A stretch of DNA of 64,000 nt from Kiritimatiellaeota bacterium B1221. GTDB lineage: Bacteria > Verrucomicrobiota > Kiritimatiellia > SS1-B-03-39 > UBA6053. Below are positions 25,915-34,840 of this stretch, piece after piece. The DNA lies in NCBI GenBank assembly GCA_029269125.1, contig JARHXX010000005.1:62001-126000 (forward strand). Direction: 5' to 3'. The notes beneath the pieces are model-generated. The model saw nothing but the letters and a program-made list of their open reading frames with translations. It was not told where the DNA came from and did not search any database. A program made the translations under genes and the position numbers. Position 1 is the stretch's first letter, and each line of letters begins with the position of its first letter.

Positions 25915-28900
25915 ATGTATCCTTTTACTCGCGATAAACTCAAAGAATGGGCCGGTCCTGATGCCTTCCGCCGTGCGGAAATGCTGGTGGACGGGAACCG
26001 TGTGCGTGGCTTAAAATCTTTACCCCGCCGTTTGGAAGGGATGATTGAATCCCGGCCCAGGGATATCGTGTGTGCGGTGGCCTTTCCGAAAGATTCGGTG
26101 GTGCCTGAAAACAAGTGCCCCTGCCGGGACAACCGGGAAATGGGGCTGTTTTGTCATCATGCGTTGGCGCTTTGTTTGGAGCAGTTGAATATTCAGGAAG
26201 ATCCGGTGCGGCTTCAGAAGCTGATGGAAGAGCGTAAACGGGCGGAACGCATGGCCCGCAGTTCCGAAGAGGACTACCTCACCCGGGTGCCGGCCGGCAC
26301 CCCGGGTTCGATTGCCATTCGTCTATGTCTTCAGTTCCCGCCGGATCTCCGCTCCCGCTGGTGGAAGGGCGGGGTGACCGTTCAGGTGATGATTGAGCAT
26401 CAGAGCCAGCGGGCACCGATCCACCAGGTGCGACCGGACTTGGAGGTGAGTTTGCCTCCCCGCGAAGATAATTTGTTGTATGTGTTAGAGGATATTGCCG
26501 AAGGGCCGGTGCCGGATGAACTGGAGTTGTCTCCGGGAGATTTGGCGAATGTGTTGGAGTTGATGTCCGGCATGCGGATTTGGTTTGGGGAACGGGAGGG
26601 ATTTGTTTCACCGGAATCTTTGTCTTCGTCCGTTCGTTTGGAAATGGAGGAGGAAACCGGCGTCTTTGAATTGGATTTGGAAACCCGTCTTCCTGATGGT
26701 TTTGAGCAATGTTTACCTGCATTCTGGGCCTGTAACCGGGGAGCCTGGGTCCTGTTGGCGGATACGATTTTTCCCTCCGCACCCCTTCTGCCTGCGCCTT
26801 TGCAGGATTTATACAAACAAACACTGCGTATCCCCCGTGCGGATGTGCCCCGTTTCCTCAGCAAAGAACTGGAGGCTCTGAAAAGTCTGGTCCCTCTGCA
26901 TACGGAAATCGATCCGGAATGGTTTCATTTGGAACCGGATCTTCCCGGATTCCGTTTGGAGGTAAGGGGATCGCCCGCCAGTTTGTCGGCGACGCTGTTT
27001 GCGGTGTATGGCGGAATCGAATGGGTGGCCGGAAGTGTGGAGAGTGTGGAAGATTTTGTGGTGCCGGATCCTGAAAATATTTTGCATTACCGCACCCGGA
27101 ATGCGGATGCGGAAAAAGAGGCGCTGGATAGTTTGCGCACGCTGGGTTTCGGCGGGGATCGGGGAGATCAGATGGAGGGGATTGTGGGGACATCCGGGGT
27201 GATGACCTTCTGTGCTTCCGGGATCCCTTTATTGCGCCGCCGGGGGTGGAAGGTTGATTTGGTGGGACGCATCTCTGATGCCATGGAGGATGCGGACACG
27301 CTCATGCCGGTAGTGACGGTGAACGAGGGTGGCAATGACTGGTTCGAAGTGGACTGCAGTTTTGAAACGCGGGAAGGCGAAAGTTTGAAACTCTCCGAAG
27401 TTCGTCAGGCCTTGGCGGCCGGCAACGCGTTTGTTCAGAAGGGAGACCGGACCTTGATGTTTGACCGGGATGCGACCCGTCAGATGTTGGAGATGTTCCG
27501 CGACTCGGATGGCGGGGCTGAAGGGGACGGTCATTTCCGGATGCCGGCGGTACAGGGTGGTTACATCAAATCTACTTTGGACAGTTTGGACGGGGTGGAT
27601 GTGGAGGCCTCTCCGCTGTGGCTGGAAAAGGTGGAGAAACAAAACCAACCCGCAAAATTAGAGCTGGTGAAGGTTTCCGATAAATTGAATGCCAAACTGC
27701 GTCCGTATCAGCAAGAGGGTGTTAACTGGCTTTGCTTTCTGGAAAAAAGCGGTTTCGCCGGGATCCTTGCGGATGAAATGGGCCTAGGGAAAACCCTGCA
27801 GACGCTGGCCTGGCTTCAGCTCAACCGGAACGATGAAAGTGCGCGGGGGCTTCCCTCGCTGATTGTATGTCCGACGTCTTTGGTGGAAAACTGGATTGAG
27901 GAGGGCGAAAAATTCACCCCGGACTTGAAGTTTTTGAATCTGACCGGCACGCCGAATCAGCGGGATAAAGTTTGGCAGGAGCAGCGGGAAGAGGCGGATG
28001 TGTGGGTGACCAGTTACGCGGTGATTCAGCGGGATCTTGCACGTTACGTGCAAGCGGAAATCTCAGCCATGGTGCTGGACGAAGCGCAGCACATTAAAAA
28101 CCGCAATACCCACAACGCTAAAGCGGTTAAAAAAGTAAATGCCAAAAACCGTTTGGTATTGACCGGCACACCGGTGGAGAATTCGGTGATGGATTTGTGG
28201 TCGATCATGGATTTTCTTATGCCGGGTTATTTGACCACCCACGAACTTTTCAAACAGCGTTTTGAAGCGCCGATTAAATCGGGCGGGGCTGAAGCGGTGG
28301 ATGCGCAAATGAGGTTGCGGAAAAAGCTGCAACCCTTTTTGTTGCGTCGCTTAAAGAAAGATGTGGCCAAAGATCTGCCGCCTAAAATTGAGAAAGTGGC
28401 CTATTGCCGCATGACCAAAGATCAGAGGATGGTGTATCATGAACTGGTGAATAAATCCAAAGACAAGCTGGAGGCGATGGTCTCGAGTCAGGGTTTTCAG
28501 AAGAGTCGAATGGAGGTGCTCAAGACTTTGTTGCAATTGCGTCAGGCCTGCTGCCATTTGGATCTGTTGAAAATGGACGGGTTACACAGTGATGCCCCCT
28601 CCGGGAAATTGGATATGTTCCGGGAGATGATTGAAGAGGCGATGGACGGGGGGCACCGGGTGTTGGTGTTTAGTCAATTTACGTCGATGTTGGGGATCTT
28701 GAAGTCCGAACTGGAAAAGATGAAACTGAAATACTGTTATTTGGACGGTTCGACCAAAAAGCGGATGGATGTGGTGAGGCGTTTTCAGGGGGACAGTTCG
28801 ATTCCCGTATTTTTGATCAGCCTCAAAGCCGGGGGAACCGGTTTAAATCTGACGGGGGCGGATATGGTGATCCATTACGATCCCTGGTGGAATCCGGCCG

Positions 28901-29109
28901 TGGAAAATCAGGCCACCGACCGGGCCTACCGGATTGGTCAGCAGAAAAATGTCTACAGCTTAAAATTGATCACCCGCGATTCGGTGGAGGAAAAAGTACT
29001 GGCGCTCCAACAGCGAAAGCAGGCGGTGATTGATGCGACTCTGGATACCGAATCCGAAATGCTGAAGTCTCTCGACTGGGAAGACGTGCAGGAACTGCTG
29101 TCGATTTAA
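25915..29109 (+). CDS. SWI2/SNF2-family helicase with SWIM zinc finger
   Basis: 1,064-aa DNA-dependent ATPase. The N-terminus carries a SWIM-type zinc-binding motif CxC-x9-CxH (Cys68, Cys70, Cys80, His82). The middle 500 residues are a poorly conserved region typical of bacterial SNF2 proteins. The C-terminal half is a full helicase core: LADEMGLGKTLQTLAW (P-loop near 623-627), LDEAQHIKNRNT (DEAQ box near 721), VLTGTPVENSVMDLWSIMDFL, LVFSQFTSMLGIL, and motif VI QATDRAYRIGQQKNVY near 1000. The family remodels nucleoprotein complexes; the target here is unknown. No methyltransferase or nuclease partner is adjacent, so nothing marks it as part of a defence island. Confidence 0.93.
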   Translation: MYPFTRDKLKEWAGPDAFRRAEMLVDGNRVRGLKSLPRRLEGMIESRPRDIVCAVAFPKDSVVPENKCPCRDNREMGLFCHHALALCLEQLNIQEDPVRLQKLMEERKRAERMARSSEEDYLTRVPAGTPGSIAIRLCLQFPPDLRSRWWKGGVTVQVMIEHQSQRAPIHQVRPDLEVSLPPREDNLLYVLEDIAEGPVPDELELSPGDLANVLELMSGMRIWFGEREGFVSPESLSSSVRLEMEEETGVFELDLETRLPDGFEQCLPAFWACNRGAWVLLADTIFPSAPLLPAPLQDLYKQTLRIPRADVPRFLSKELEALKSLVPLHTEIDPEWFHLEPDLPGFRLEVRGSPASLSATLFAVYGGIEWVAGSVESVEDFVVPDPENILHYRTRNADAEKEALDSLRTLGFGGDRGDQMEGIVGTSGVMTFCASGIPLLRRRGWKVDLVGRISDAMEDADTLMPVVTVNEGGNDWFEVDCSFETREGESLKLSEVRQALAAGNAFVQKGDRTLMFDRDATRQMLEMFRDSDGGAEGDGHFRMPAVQGGYIKSTLDSLDGVDVEASPLWLEKVEKQNQPAKLELVKVSDKLNAKLRPYQQEGVNWLCFLEKSGFAGILADEMGLGKTLQTLAWLQLNRNDESARGLPSLIVCPTSLVENWIEEGEKFTPDLKFLNLTGTPNQRDKVWQEQREEADVWVTSYAVIQRDLARYVQAEISAMVLDEAQHIKNRNTHNAKAVKKVNAKNRLVLTGTPVENSVMDLWSIMDFLMPGYLTTHELFKQRFEAPIKSGGAEAVDAQMRLRKKLQPFLLRRLKKDVAKDLPPKIEKVAYCRMTKDQRMVYHELVNKSKDKLEAMVSSQGFQKSRMEVLKTLLQLRQACCHLDLLKMDGLHSDAPSGKLDMFREMIEEAMDGGHRVLVFSQFTSMLGILKSELEKMKLKYCYLDGSTKKRMDVVRRFQGDSSIPVFLISLKAGGTGLNLTGADMVIHYDPWWNPAVENQATDRAYRIGQQKNVYSLKLITRDSVEEKVLALQQRKQAVIDATLDTESEMLKSLDWEDVQELLSI

Positions 29110-29485
29110 AGGGAAAGGGACAGGGGATAACTTCCGAGTCCTTCGTTTATGAAGTTTCCCCGCCCAAGGGTTCGCGGAACCCGGGTTCCGCGAACCCCTT
29201 CGCGTGAACGCGTCGGGAGAACCCATTTCAAGATGGCACTTGGAAGTTTTACCGTTAGGCATCGGAGAGTGGACTGTCGGTCATGGATATTCCGATCGCC
29301 CCGCCAGCGGGACTCCGGTGGGAGCTGCTGACCGGTCGGTGATTCGCGATTGATTTCGCTGTTCGCGCGATTCAAGGGAAAGAGAGCCGGCCGCTATTCT
29401 GTTGCGAAATGCAAGCCCAGGAAAAGAGTGAAGGTGAATGCATGTGTTTGTTGCCTTGGGTGAGGCTGCTTTCAGTAGCAGAGGC
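29110..29485. other. 376-bp intergenic region rich in palindromic repeats
   Basis: The region between the helicase and the deacetylase gene (convergent) contains a 30-bp perfect palindrome, a second small hairpin CGCGT-GA-ACGCG (29201-29212), and a 14-nt word also found after the first giant GspK-like gene. No open frame here looks coding. It reads as a cluster of short intergenic repeats rather than a gene. Confidence 0.55.
29168..29197. repeat. 30-bp perfect palindrome
   Basis: GGGTTCGCGGAACCC is followed directly by its exact reverse complement GGGTTCCGCGAACCC, with no spacer. It lies 58 bp after the SNF2 stop codon. No T tract follows on either strand, so it is not a simple terminator. 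It looks like a REP-type intergenic element or a cruciform-forming site. Confidence 0.75.
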
Positions 29486-30235
29486 TTAAACGTATTTGGC
29501 AGCCTGCCATCCATTTTGGGCGGCGAGCTCGGTTATGTGTTTGGCATGTCGGGTAAGGTTCGTCGCCTCAAAGTGCCGATCCTGAATGACTTTTTCCGGA
29601 AAGTGTCCGGGGCTTTCCCGGTAGGCGGGATGACAGATCCACACGGGGATCTTGCCGGATTGTGTTTCGAGGTAGTTTGCGGTGGCGGTTTCCCAATCCT
29701 GTTTGCTGGGGCTGTTTTCCTGGCTCAGCGGGAGCAGGAAGCGTCCGTGGGCATCCGTATGGGTGTAGAACAGACCTTCTTCCCGGCAGAGGGCGGCGAT
29801 TTGCTCGGAGAGGCCTTCAATCCAGGTGAAGTTCATATGACTGTCCCAGTAGGAGGGGCGTAGCCCCAGGTCCCGCAGATGATGAATTTGGGCGCGCAGT
29901 TCCTGAATTATTTCTTCGGTCTTCCCGTAGGTGGAAAGGCTTTGGGTGTCGGGATAGAAGGTGCCGTCTTCCGGGCGGAGGAGGGATGAACCTTCGGCCG
30001 CCTTTCCGATGCTGCCCCAGCGGAGCAGATCCCATTCGCTGGTCAGGGTGCCGTGGACACCGAGACAGATCTCGTCCTGCAGTTCTAAAAATGCATCGAG
30101 TCGATGGTTTAGGAAGGGGCCGGGAGCCATGACGCCCACATTTTGAATCCACCCGGCTTTTATGCAGTCCAGAATGGCATCGTTGGTCCCGGGGGTAACC
30201 CCGAAATCATCAGCGCGGGTGATGAGCTTTTGCAC
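29486..30235 (-). CDS. ChbG/YdjC-family carbohydrate deacetylase
   Basis: 249-aa predicted metal-dependent deacetylase of N-acetylated sugars (ChbG acts on chitooligosaccharides; HpnK acts in hopanoid synthesis). The start LITRADDFGVTPGTNDAI holds the catalytic and metal-binding Asp9-Asp10; ICLGVHGTLTSEW supplies His61, and SYWDSHMNF supplies His133. All three are the family metal ligands. It begins 3 bp after the carA stop codon, so it is translationally close to carA, although no metabolic link is obvious. The substrate cannot be decided from the sequence. Confidence 0.87.
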   Translation of the reverse strand: MQKLITRADDFGVTPGTNDAILDCIKAGWIQNVGVMAPGPFLNHRLDAFLELQDEICLGVHGTLTSEWDLLRWGSIGKAAEGSSLLRPEDGTFYPDTQSLSTYGKTEEIIQELRAQIHHLRDLGLRPSYWDSHMNFTWIEGLSEQIAALCREEGLFYTHTDAHGRFLLPLSQENSPSKQDWETATANYLETQSGKIPVWICHPAYRESPGHFPEKVIQDRHFEATNLTRHAKHITELAAQNGWQAAKYV

Positions 30236-30238
30236 GGC

Positions 30239-31339
30239 TTAGTTGACGCCCATGGATTTCATGAAGTCATGGAAGAGATACATGGAATCGTGGGGGCCTG
30301 GCGCGGCCTCGGGATGATACTGAACAGTGAACACCGGCAGTTTTTTGTGACGCAGGCCTTCGGAAGTCTGGTCATTTAAATTGATGTGGCTGGTTTCCAC
30401 CAGATTGGGGTCCAAAGTGTCTTTGTCCACGCAGAATCCGTGGTTCTGAGAGGTAATTTCCACCGCGCGGGTGGCGAGGTTCATCACGGGTTGATTTCCC
30501 CCACGATGTCCGAATTTGAGTTTGTAGGTTTTTGCACCGAGGGCGAGGGCGGTGAGCTGGTGTCCAAAGCAAATTCCGAAGGTCGGAAGTCCGGTTTCAA
30601 GCAGTTTCCGAATCTCGGAAACGGTTTGTTTGACGCCTTCGGGATCTCCGGGTCCGTTGGAGAGAAACAGACCATCGGGTTTGATGGCAAGGATATCCGC
30701 GGCGGGGGTATTGTTGGGGAAGACATGCACTTCGCAACCCAGGTTTTGGAGGATGCGGAGTTGATTGTATTTGGTGCCACAATCGATGGTGGCCACGCGT
30801 TTGAGGGTCTGTTTCTGGTTTTGCGGCTCCCAGATCATTTTCTCTTTCACACTGACTTCACTGGCCAGGTCGCGACCGACCAATCCTTGGCTGGCCTGGG
30901 CTTTGGCGACCAAGCTTTCGGGATCCAGATCGGTGGAGGAAATGACACATTTCATTGCGCCTTTGTCGCGGATGTGCATGGTGATGGCACGGGTGTCGAC
31001 GCCGTCAACGCCAAAGATGCCGTTTTCTTCCAGATATTGGGGAAGGGGAATGGTGGAGCGCCAGTTGCTGGGAATGCGGCTGCATTCGCCGATGACCAGT
31101 CCGGCTGCGTGAGGCTTGTAGGACTCCATATCTTCGGGGTTGATGCCGTAGTTGCCGACCAGAGGATAACAAAGCGTGACGATTTGGCCTTTATAAGAGG
31201 GGTCTGTGAGGATTTCCTGGTATCCGGTCATGGATGTGTTGAATACCAGTTCTCCTTCGACTTCACCTTGACCGGCGAAGGCGCGGCCGTGAAATACAGT
31301 TCCATCTTCAAGGGCAATCAGTGCTTTGGTACGGGTCAT
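30239..31339 (-). CDS. carA: Carbamoyl-phosphate synthase small subunit
   Basis: Glutamine amidotransferase subunit that delivers ammonia to CarB for carbamoyl phosphate, feeding pyrimidine and arginine synthesis. 366 aa. The N-terminal domain opens KALIALEDGTVFHGRAFAG and contains FNTSMTGYQEILTDPSY. The class I amidotransferase domain has the nucleophile Cys257 in FGICFGHQL and His342/Glu344 in QYHPEAAPGP. Length and motifs are normal. carB is not next to it. A Shine-Dalgarno AAGGAA precedes the ATG, and the ChbG-type gene follows with a 3-bp gap. Confidence 0.97.
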   Translation of the reverse strand: MTRTKALIALEDGTVFHGRAFAGQGEVEGELVFNTSMTGYQEILTDPSYKGQIVTLCYPLVGNYGINPEDMESYKPHAAGLVIGECSRIPSNWRSTIPLPQYLEENGIFGVDGVDTRAITMHIRDKGAMKCVISSTDLDPESLVAKAQASQGLVGRDLASEVSVKEKMIWEPQNQKQTLKRVATIDCGTKYNQLRILQNLGCEVHVFPNNTPAADILAIKPDGLFLSNGPGDPEGVKQTVSEIRKLLETGLPTFGICFGHQLTALALGAKTYKLKFGHRGGNQPVMNLATRAVEITSQNHGFCVDKDTLDPNLVETSHINLNDQTSEGLRHKKLPVFTVQYHPEAAPGPHDSMYLFHDFMKSMGVN

Positions 31340-31552
31340 AAAGGGTTCCTTTTAAAAATTTTGACTTACATAACGGGTCAGACGCAGGATGCAATGTCAA
31401 AGCGGAAGGCTTTGTGGCTCACACAGGGCATTTCCCGGGTGTTTCCGTCATGCCTATCCTGTTTTCCTCCGTGTTTCCCATGCATGGAATGGGGGGCGGT
31501 TGATGAACACGAGATGGCAGCGGGGGCGGTTGTCTGCCCGCCAGCTTTCCTT

Positions 31553-32974
31553 TTATTCCGATCCCGGAAAGGGATTGGCTTCAAACCAAGCGGTTGCATC
31601 TGCTTCGAAAGTTTCCATCCGTTCGTCAATTTGGGTAAACCACAAATCACTTTGGGTATTTCCGGTGACTGCGCCGGCGGTATTTCCCACCCCTTCGGCA
31701 GCGGTGCCCGCGGTATCTTTTACGGTGTCGGTGAGATTACCGGCAGTGCCGATGGTTGCATCTTTCATGCCTCCGAGTGCGGCGTCTTTGTCTAAGGTTA
31801 CCACTCCTTTCGCGGATTTAAATACGCCGCCGGCAAAGCCGGTGACGGTTTTACCCGCGCCTTTGACGGCGGCGACCCCGGTTCCGGCGACAGCTTTTCC
31901 GGCTTCGAGGCCTCCCTTGGCTGCATTGGCGCCCAGCTTGGTTACCCGTCCAAACTGGTTTCCGAGGATGTCGGCAAACAGGGTGGTGAAGGGGAGGACG
32001 GGTTCAGCGAAGGTTCCGCTGAGTTTGTCGTCGAGTTTGGTGCCGCGGTTGGTGGTGAGCTCGAAGTGTCCATTGATGCCTTGTTCTGTATGGTCTTTTC
32101 CGTCGCCCACTTCCAAGAAGAGGATGAAGTCGAAGGCACTTCCGCCAAAGGCGGTTTTGGCGGCCATGGGGGAGGGTTGCAGGAAGGGGTCGACAATGCC
32201 CAAATCAAATCCGATAATCGCCATGGCAAGCTGCATGGGCGGGTTGCGGTCGGGATTGGAAGGGGAAATGGGGGCGACTTTTGCCATCAATTTCACTTTG
32301 GCATCTTCACGTCCTCCGGGAATGATGAAGTTGGCGGTGACCCAGCCGGGTCCCTTGCCTGAATTGTAATCGATTTGGATGTTTTCAAGTTTCAGGCGAA
32401 GGTCCTGAACTGTAATGTCCCATTCTTTGGCGAGGTCCTGGAACTGCACGTTGATTTTTTCGAGGAGGATCTCGTTGATCCAAATGGGCATGGGTTCGGC
32501 CGCTTCTGCGGTCTCTGCTTCAGGTTCTTCAACTTCAGGTTCCTCGCTGGGAGGCGGACCCAATTTGGTGACGTTCATCACTTGGTTGGTGTCGCTGATC
32601 AGATTGAGACTGAGTCCCTGAAGATGCAGTTTGCTGAGTTCCAGCGGGTTTCGTTTGGCCGCTTTGACCGGGGGCACTTTGATGGAGAGGCTGTCGAGTT
32701 TCAGCAGTTCATCGCCTTCAAATCCTTCGGGTTGCGCGATATGGAGATCTCTCAGTCCCACCCGGCCCAAAAGCAGACTCAGGTTTAACCCGCCAATTTC
32801 GGCTTCGGTTTGCAGTTGTTTGGGCAATTGTTTGTTGGCCACATTTTTTGCGATACCGGAGAGGGTGAAGTGAACAACAATTGCGAGTACGACCAGAACC
32901 AAAAGGCCGGTTTTAAGGCAGCCGAATTTCTTTTTGGGTGATTCTGCGTTTTGATCTTTGGGTAAATTTGACAT
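31553..32974 (-). CDS. AsmA-like membrane-anchored protein with Gly/Ala-rich tail
   Basis: 473-aa protein with one N-terminal transmembrane helix (about residues 18-40, CLKTGLLVLVVLAIVVHFTL) and a large periplasmic part. The segments IGGLNLSLLLGRVGLRDLHIAQP, LLKLDSLSIKVPP and LHLQGLSLNLI resemble the repeating beta-strand pattern of AsmA/DUF748-type envelope proteins, which are linked to lipid transport and outer-membrane homeostasis. Residues about 340-445 are unusual: Gly/Ala/Lys/Thr repeats such as AGKAVAGTGVAAVKGAGKTVTG and TAGNLTDTVKDTAGTAAEG, resembling amphipathic LEA-like helices. Monocistronic or following the GluTR-like gene (73-bp gap). The family assignment is by pattern only. Confidence 0.6.
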   Translation of the reverse strand: MSNLPKDQNAESPKKKFGCLKTGLLVLVVLAIVVHFTLSGIAKNVANKQLPKQLQTEAEIGGLNLSLLLGRVGLRDLHIAQPEGFEGDELLKLDSLSIKVPPVKAAKRNPLELSKLHLQGLSLNLISDTNQVMNVTKLGPPPSEEPEVEEPEAETAEAAEPMPIWINEILLEKINVQFQDLAKEWDITVQDLRLKLENIQIDYNSGKGPGWVTANFIIPGGREDAKVKLMAKVAPISPSNPDRNPPMQLAMAIIGFDLGIVDPFLQPSPMAAKTAFGGSAFDFILFLEVGDGKDHTEQGINGHFELTTNRGTKLDDKLSGTFAEPVLPFTTLFADILGNQFGRVTKLGANAAKGGLEAGKAVAGTGVAAVKGAGKTVTGFAGGVFKSAKGVVTLDKDAALGGMKDATIGTAGNLTDTVKDTAGTAAEGVGNTAGAVTGNTQSDLWFTQIDERMETFEADATAWFEANPFPGSE

Positions 32975-33047
32975 GTGAATACCTGATTTAAATAGAGGGC
33001 GTTGTTGAAACGGCGGTCCGATCTGGGGGTTTCAATAAAAGAAAATT

Positions 33048-33938
33048 TTAAAGAATCGGTGAGGAAGCAATAATATTGGCGGCGGTTTCGGCGCGGGCCT
33101 GACGTTCCAGGGTATTGGTATTGGCGTGTGATTCCATTTGGATGAGGCCCACGTACTCAATATCGGCGCGTTGTTGAACTTCCGGGGCACAGTCAGGGGG
33201 TTCTCCGAGGTCAATGACTAATTTTTTGACCGGGGATTCCTGCAAGTGGTGGTTGTAGATCAAAGGGTGGGGCGCCGCGGTGGCGGAGACGATGACATCC
33301 GCATCGTGCAGCATGGGGATTAATTCATCCAGGCCGGAAGAAAATCCGCCAATTTCCATGGCGAGCCGCATGGCATTTTCCGGACAGCGTGAGCTGACCC
33401 GTACCGGCATGGAGGTGCGTTTGCCTAAGTAGCGGGCAACCCCTTTGGAGATGGAGCCGGATCCAACGATGGTGACCGAAGCGGTTTCAGGGACGGACTC
33501 AATAATTCTCCGGGCGGTGAGGGCGGCCAATCCGGTCAGGTTCTGGTCAATGCCACTTTCCCGGCGGGCTTTACGGGCCAGGGCGATGGCTTTCTGGAAA
33601 ATGCGGTCGAGTCGGGCATCGGCTTTGCCGAATTTTTGGTGAAAGTCTTTATAAGCTTGCCGCACCTGGCCCAGAATCTCGAGCTCTCCGAGAATGCGGC
33701 TTTCGAGGCCCGCGGCAATGCGGGCAAAATAACGGATGGCCGCCTCTTCTTCGCGGCACTGGATTTCAATGTGCCCGGGTAATCCTTCCGGACGTTGCCA
33801 GCCGTAGGTTTCTAAACGTTGACAGGTGTTGAGCACGAGCATGGGCTGTCGGGCATTAGACTGCAGGCGATGGGCCCAGCGCTCACGCATACGGGGTTCC
33901 GGAATATCGATTGTACAGGCTATCAGGTGAGCGTCCAT
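33048..33938 (-). CDS. Short glutamyl-tRNA reductase-like protein
   Basis: 296-aa homologue of glutamyl-tRNA reductase (HemA), the first enzyme of C5 tetrapyrrole synthesis. The nucleophile Cys39 is present in LVLNTCQRLETYGW, and GLESRILGELEILGQVRQAY (77-96) is the family signature. A nucleotide-binding fold follows (VTIVGSGSISKGVARYLG), then KKLVIDLGEPPDCAPEV. Full-length GluTR is about 420 aa; this protein stops where the C-terminal dimerisation helices would begin. The conserved His near the signature (His99 in E. coli) aligns with Tyr70. It may be a genuine minimal GluTR or a paralogue with a changed role. No hemB, hemC or hemL is nearby. Confidence 0.75.
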   Translation of the reverse strand: MDAHLIACTIDIPEPRMRERWAHRLQSNARQPMLVLNTCQRLETYGWQRPEGLPGHIEIQCREEEAAIRYFARIAAGLESRILGELEILGQVRQAYKDFHQKFGKADARLDRIFQKAIALARKARRESGIDQNLTGLAALTARRIIESVPETASVTIVGSGSISKGVARYLGKRTSMPVRVSSRCPENAMRLAMEIGGFSSGLDELIPMLHDADVIVSATAAPHPLIYNHHLQESPVKKLVIDLGEPPDCAPEVQQRADIEYVGLIQMESHANTNTLERQARAETAANIIASSPIL

Positions 33939-34136
33939 TGATAGGGCAATTTACTAAAACTTTTAGGGGTTGCAAGTCCGAAAGGGGAGAATTCTATTTT
34001 TGCAATTTTGAAAGAAATGCAGACCTAAATGGGTTTGTGCGGTTCAAAAGGTAATACATGTAATGTTTGCCATGGGGTGTAAAGGGACTGCCTATATTTT
34101 ATTTTTTGGCATCGTATCTGCTAATCATTTTACCCG

Positions 34137-34835
34137 ATGAACAATGCTATACAAAAAATTGAATTGAAAAAGGGGGATGTCGCGGGATTTACCCTGGTGG
34201 AGTCCATGGTTGCTCTGGTGATATTCGGATTTTTGGCGATGGGCGTTTCTCACATTACGATGATGGCATTTAAGCTTTCATATTACAATGTGTACAAAAC
34301 GTCTGCCTATTCTGTGATGCAGGGGTATATTGAGCAGATTAAAAGTCTGGATAGCGAAAGCCTGGAACGGGCGGCGACCGGGACCATTTCGAATCCTCCC
34401 GGGCCATCGGAGGTTTTGCAGGCGCGGAGTATTTCGCTGTTATCTGAAAGTATGGGTGTTGATCAAATTGATGATTGGTTGGTTCCGAATACCTTAAACT
34501 CAGGTTCGTTGTCTGACAGCATGGATGTGGTGAATCACAAACAGGTGGTCATTGATGTGGATGGGGCGACGGGGGAACGTCAAATGATGGATATATGGGT
34601 GGATGTGGAAATCCATCCGCTGGAGAACACTCCGGGGGATGTGTACCTGATTGATGTGCAGTTTATTTATGCGCTCCCCTTGTTAAAGGGCGGGGAAGAA
34701 ATAACGAAAACGGTCTTTTACCGTCATGGTTCCCGGGATTACCGAACCCAATCCGCAAAAATGAGACTCAGATCCAGAAAAAACGAAGGCCGTTTACAGT
34801 TGGTGACCTCACTCTTAAATTTCGACAGCTTATAA
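34137..34835 (+). CDS. Type IV prepilin-like protein (Verru_Chthon cassette B-like)
   Basis: 232-aa protein with a class III prepilin signal: a 17-residue basic leader ending in Gly17, then FTLVESMVALVIFGFLAMG, with Glu at mature position +5 (Glu22) and a long hydrophobic helix. Cleavage by a PilD-type peptidase after Gly17 and N-methylation of Phe18 are expected. The rest (YSVMQGYIEQIKSLDSESLE, later VYLIDVQFIYALPLL) resembles minor pilins of the PilV/GspI type. It is first of three pilin-like genes, 5 bp before the next. No Shine-Dalgarno sequence is visible. Confidence 0.85.
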   Translation: MNNAIQKIELKKGDVAGFTLVESMVALVIFGFLAMGVSHITMMAFKLSYYNVYKTSAYSVMQGYIEQIKSLDSESLERAATGTISNPPGPSEVLQARSISLLSESMGVDQIDDWLVPNTLNSGSLSDSMDVVNHKQVVIDVDGATGERQMMDIWVDVEIHPLENTPGDVYLIDVQFIYALPLLKGGEEITKTVFYRHGSRDYRTQSAKMRLRSRKNEGRLQLVTSLLNFDSL

Positions 34836-34840
34836 CCCCC

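Noticed and set aside
34108..34121. Sigma54-like GG-N10-GC (TGGCATC...TGC) before the first prepilin gene
   Set aside because: Pilin genes can use sigma54 and the spacing is exact, but transcription would start only about 4 nt before the ATG, leaving no leader or ribosome site, and one match of this kind is expected by chance.
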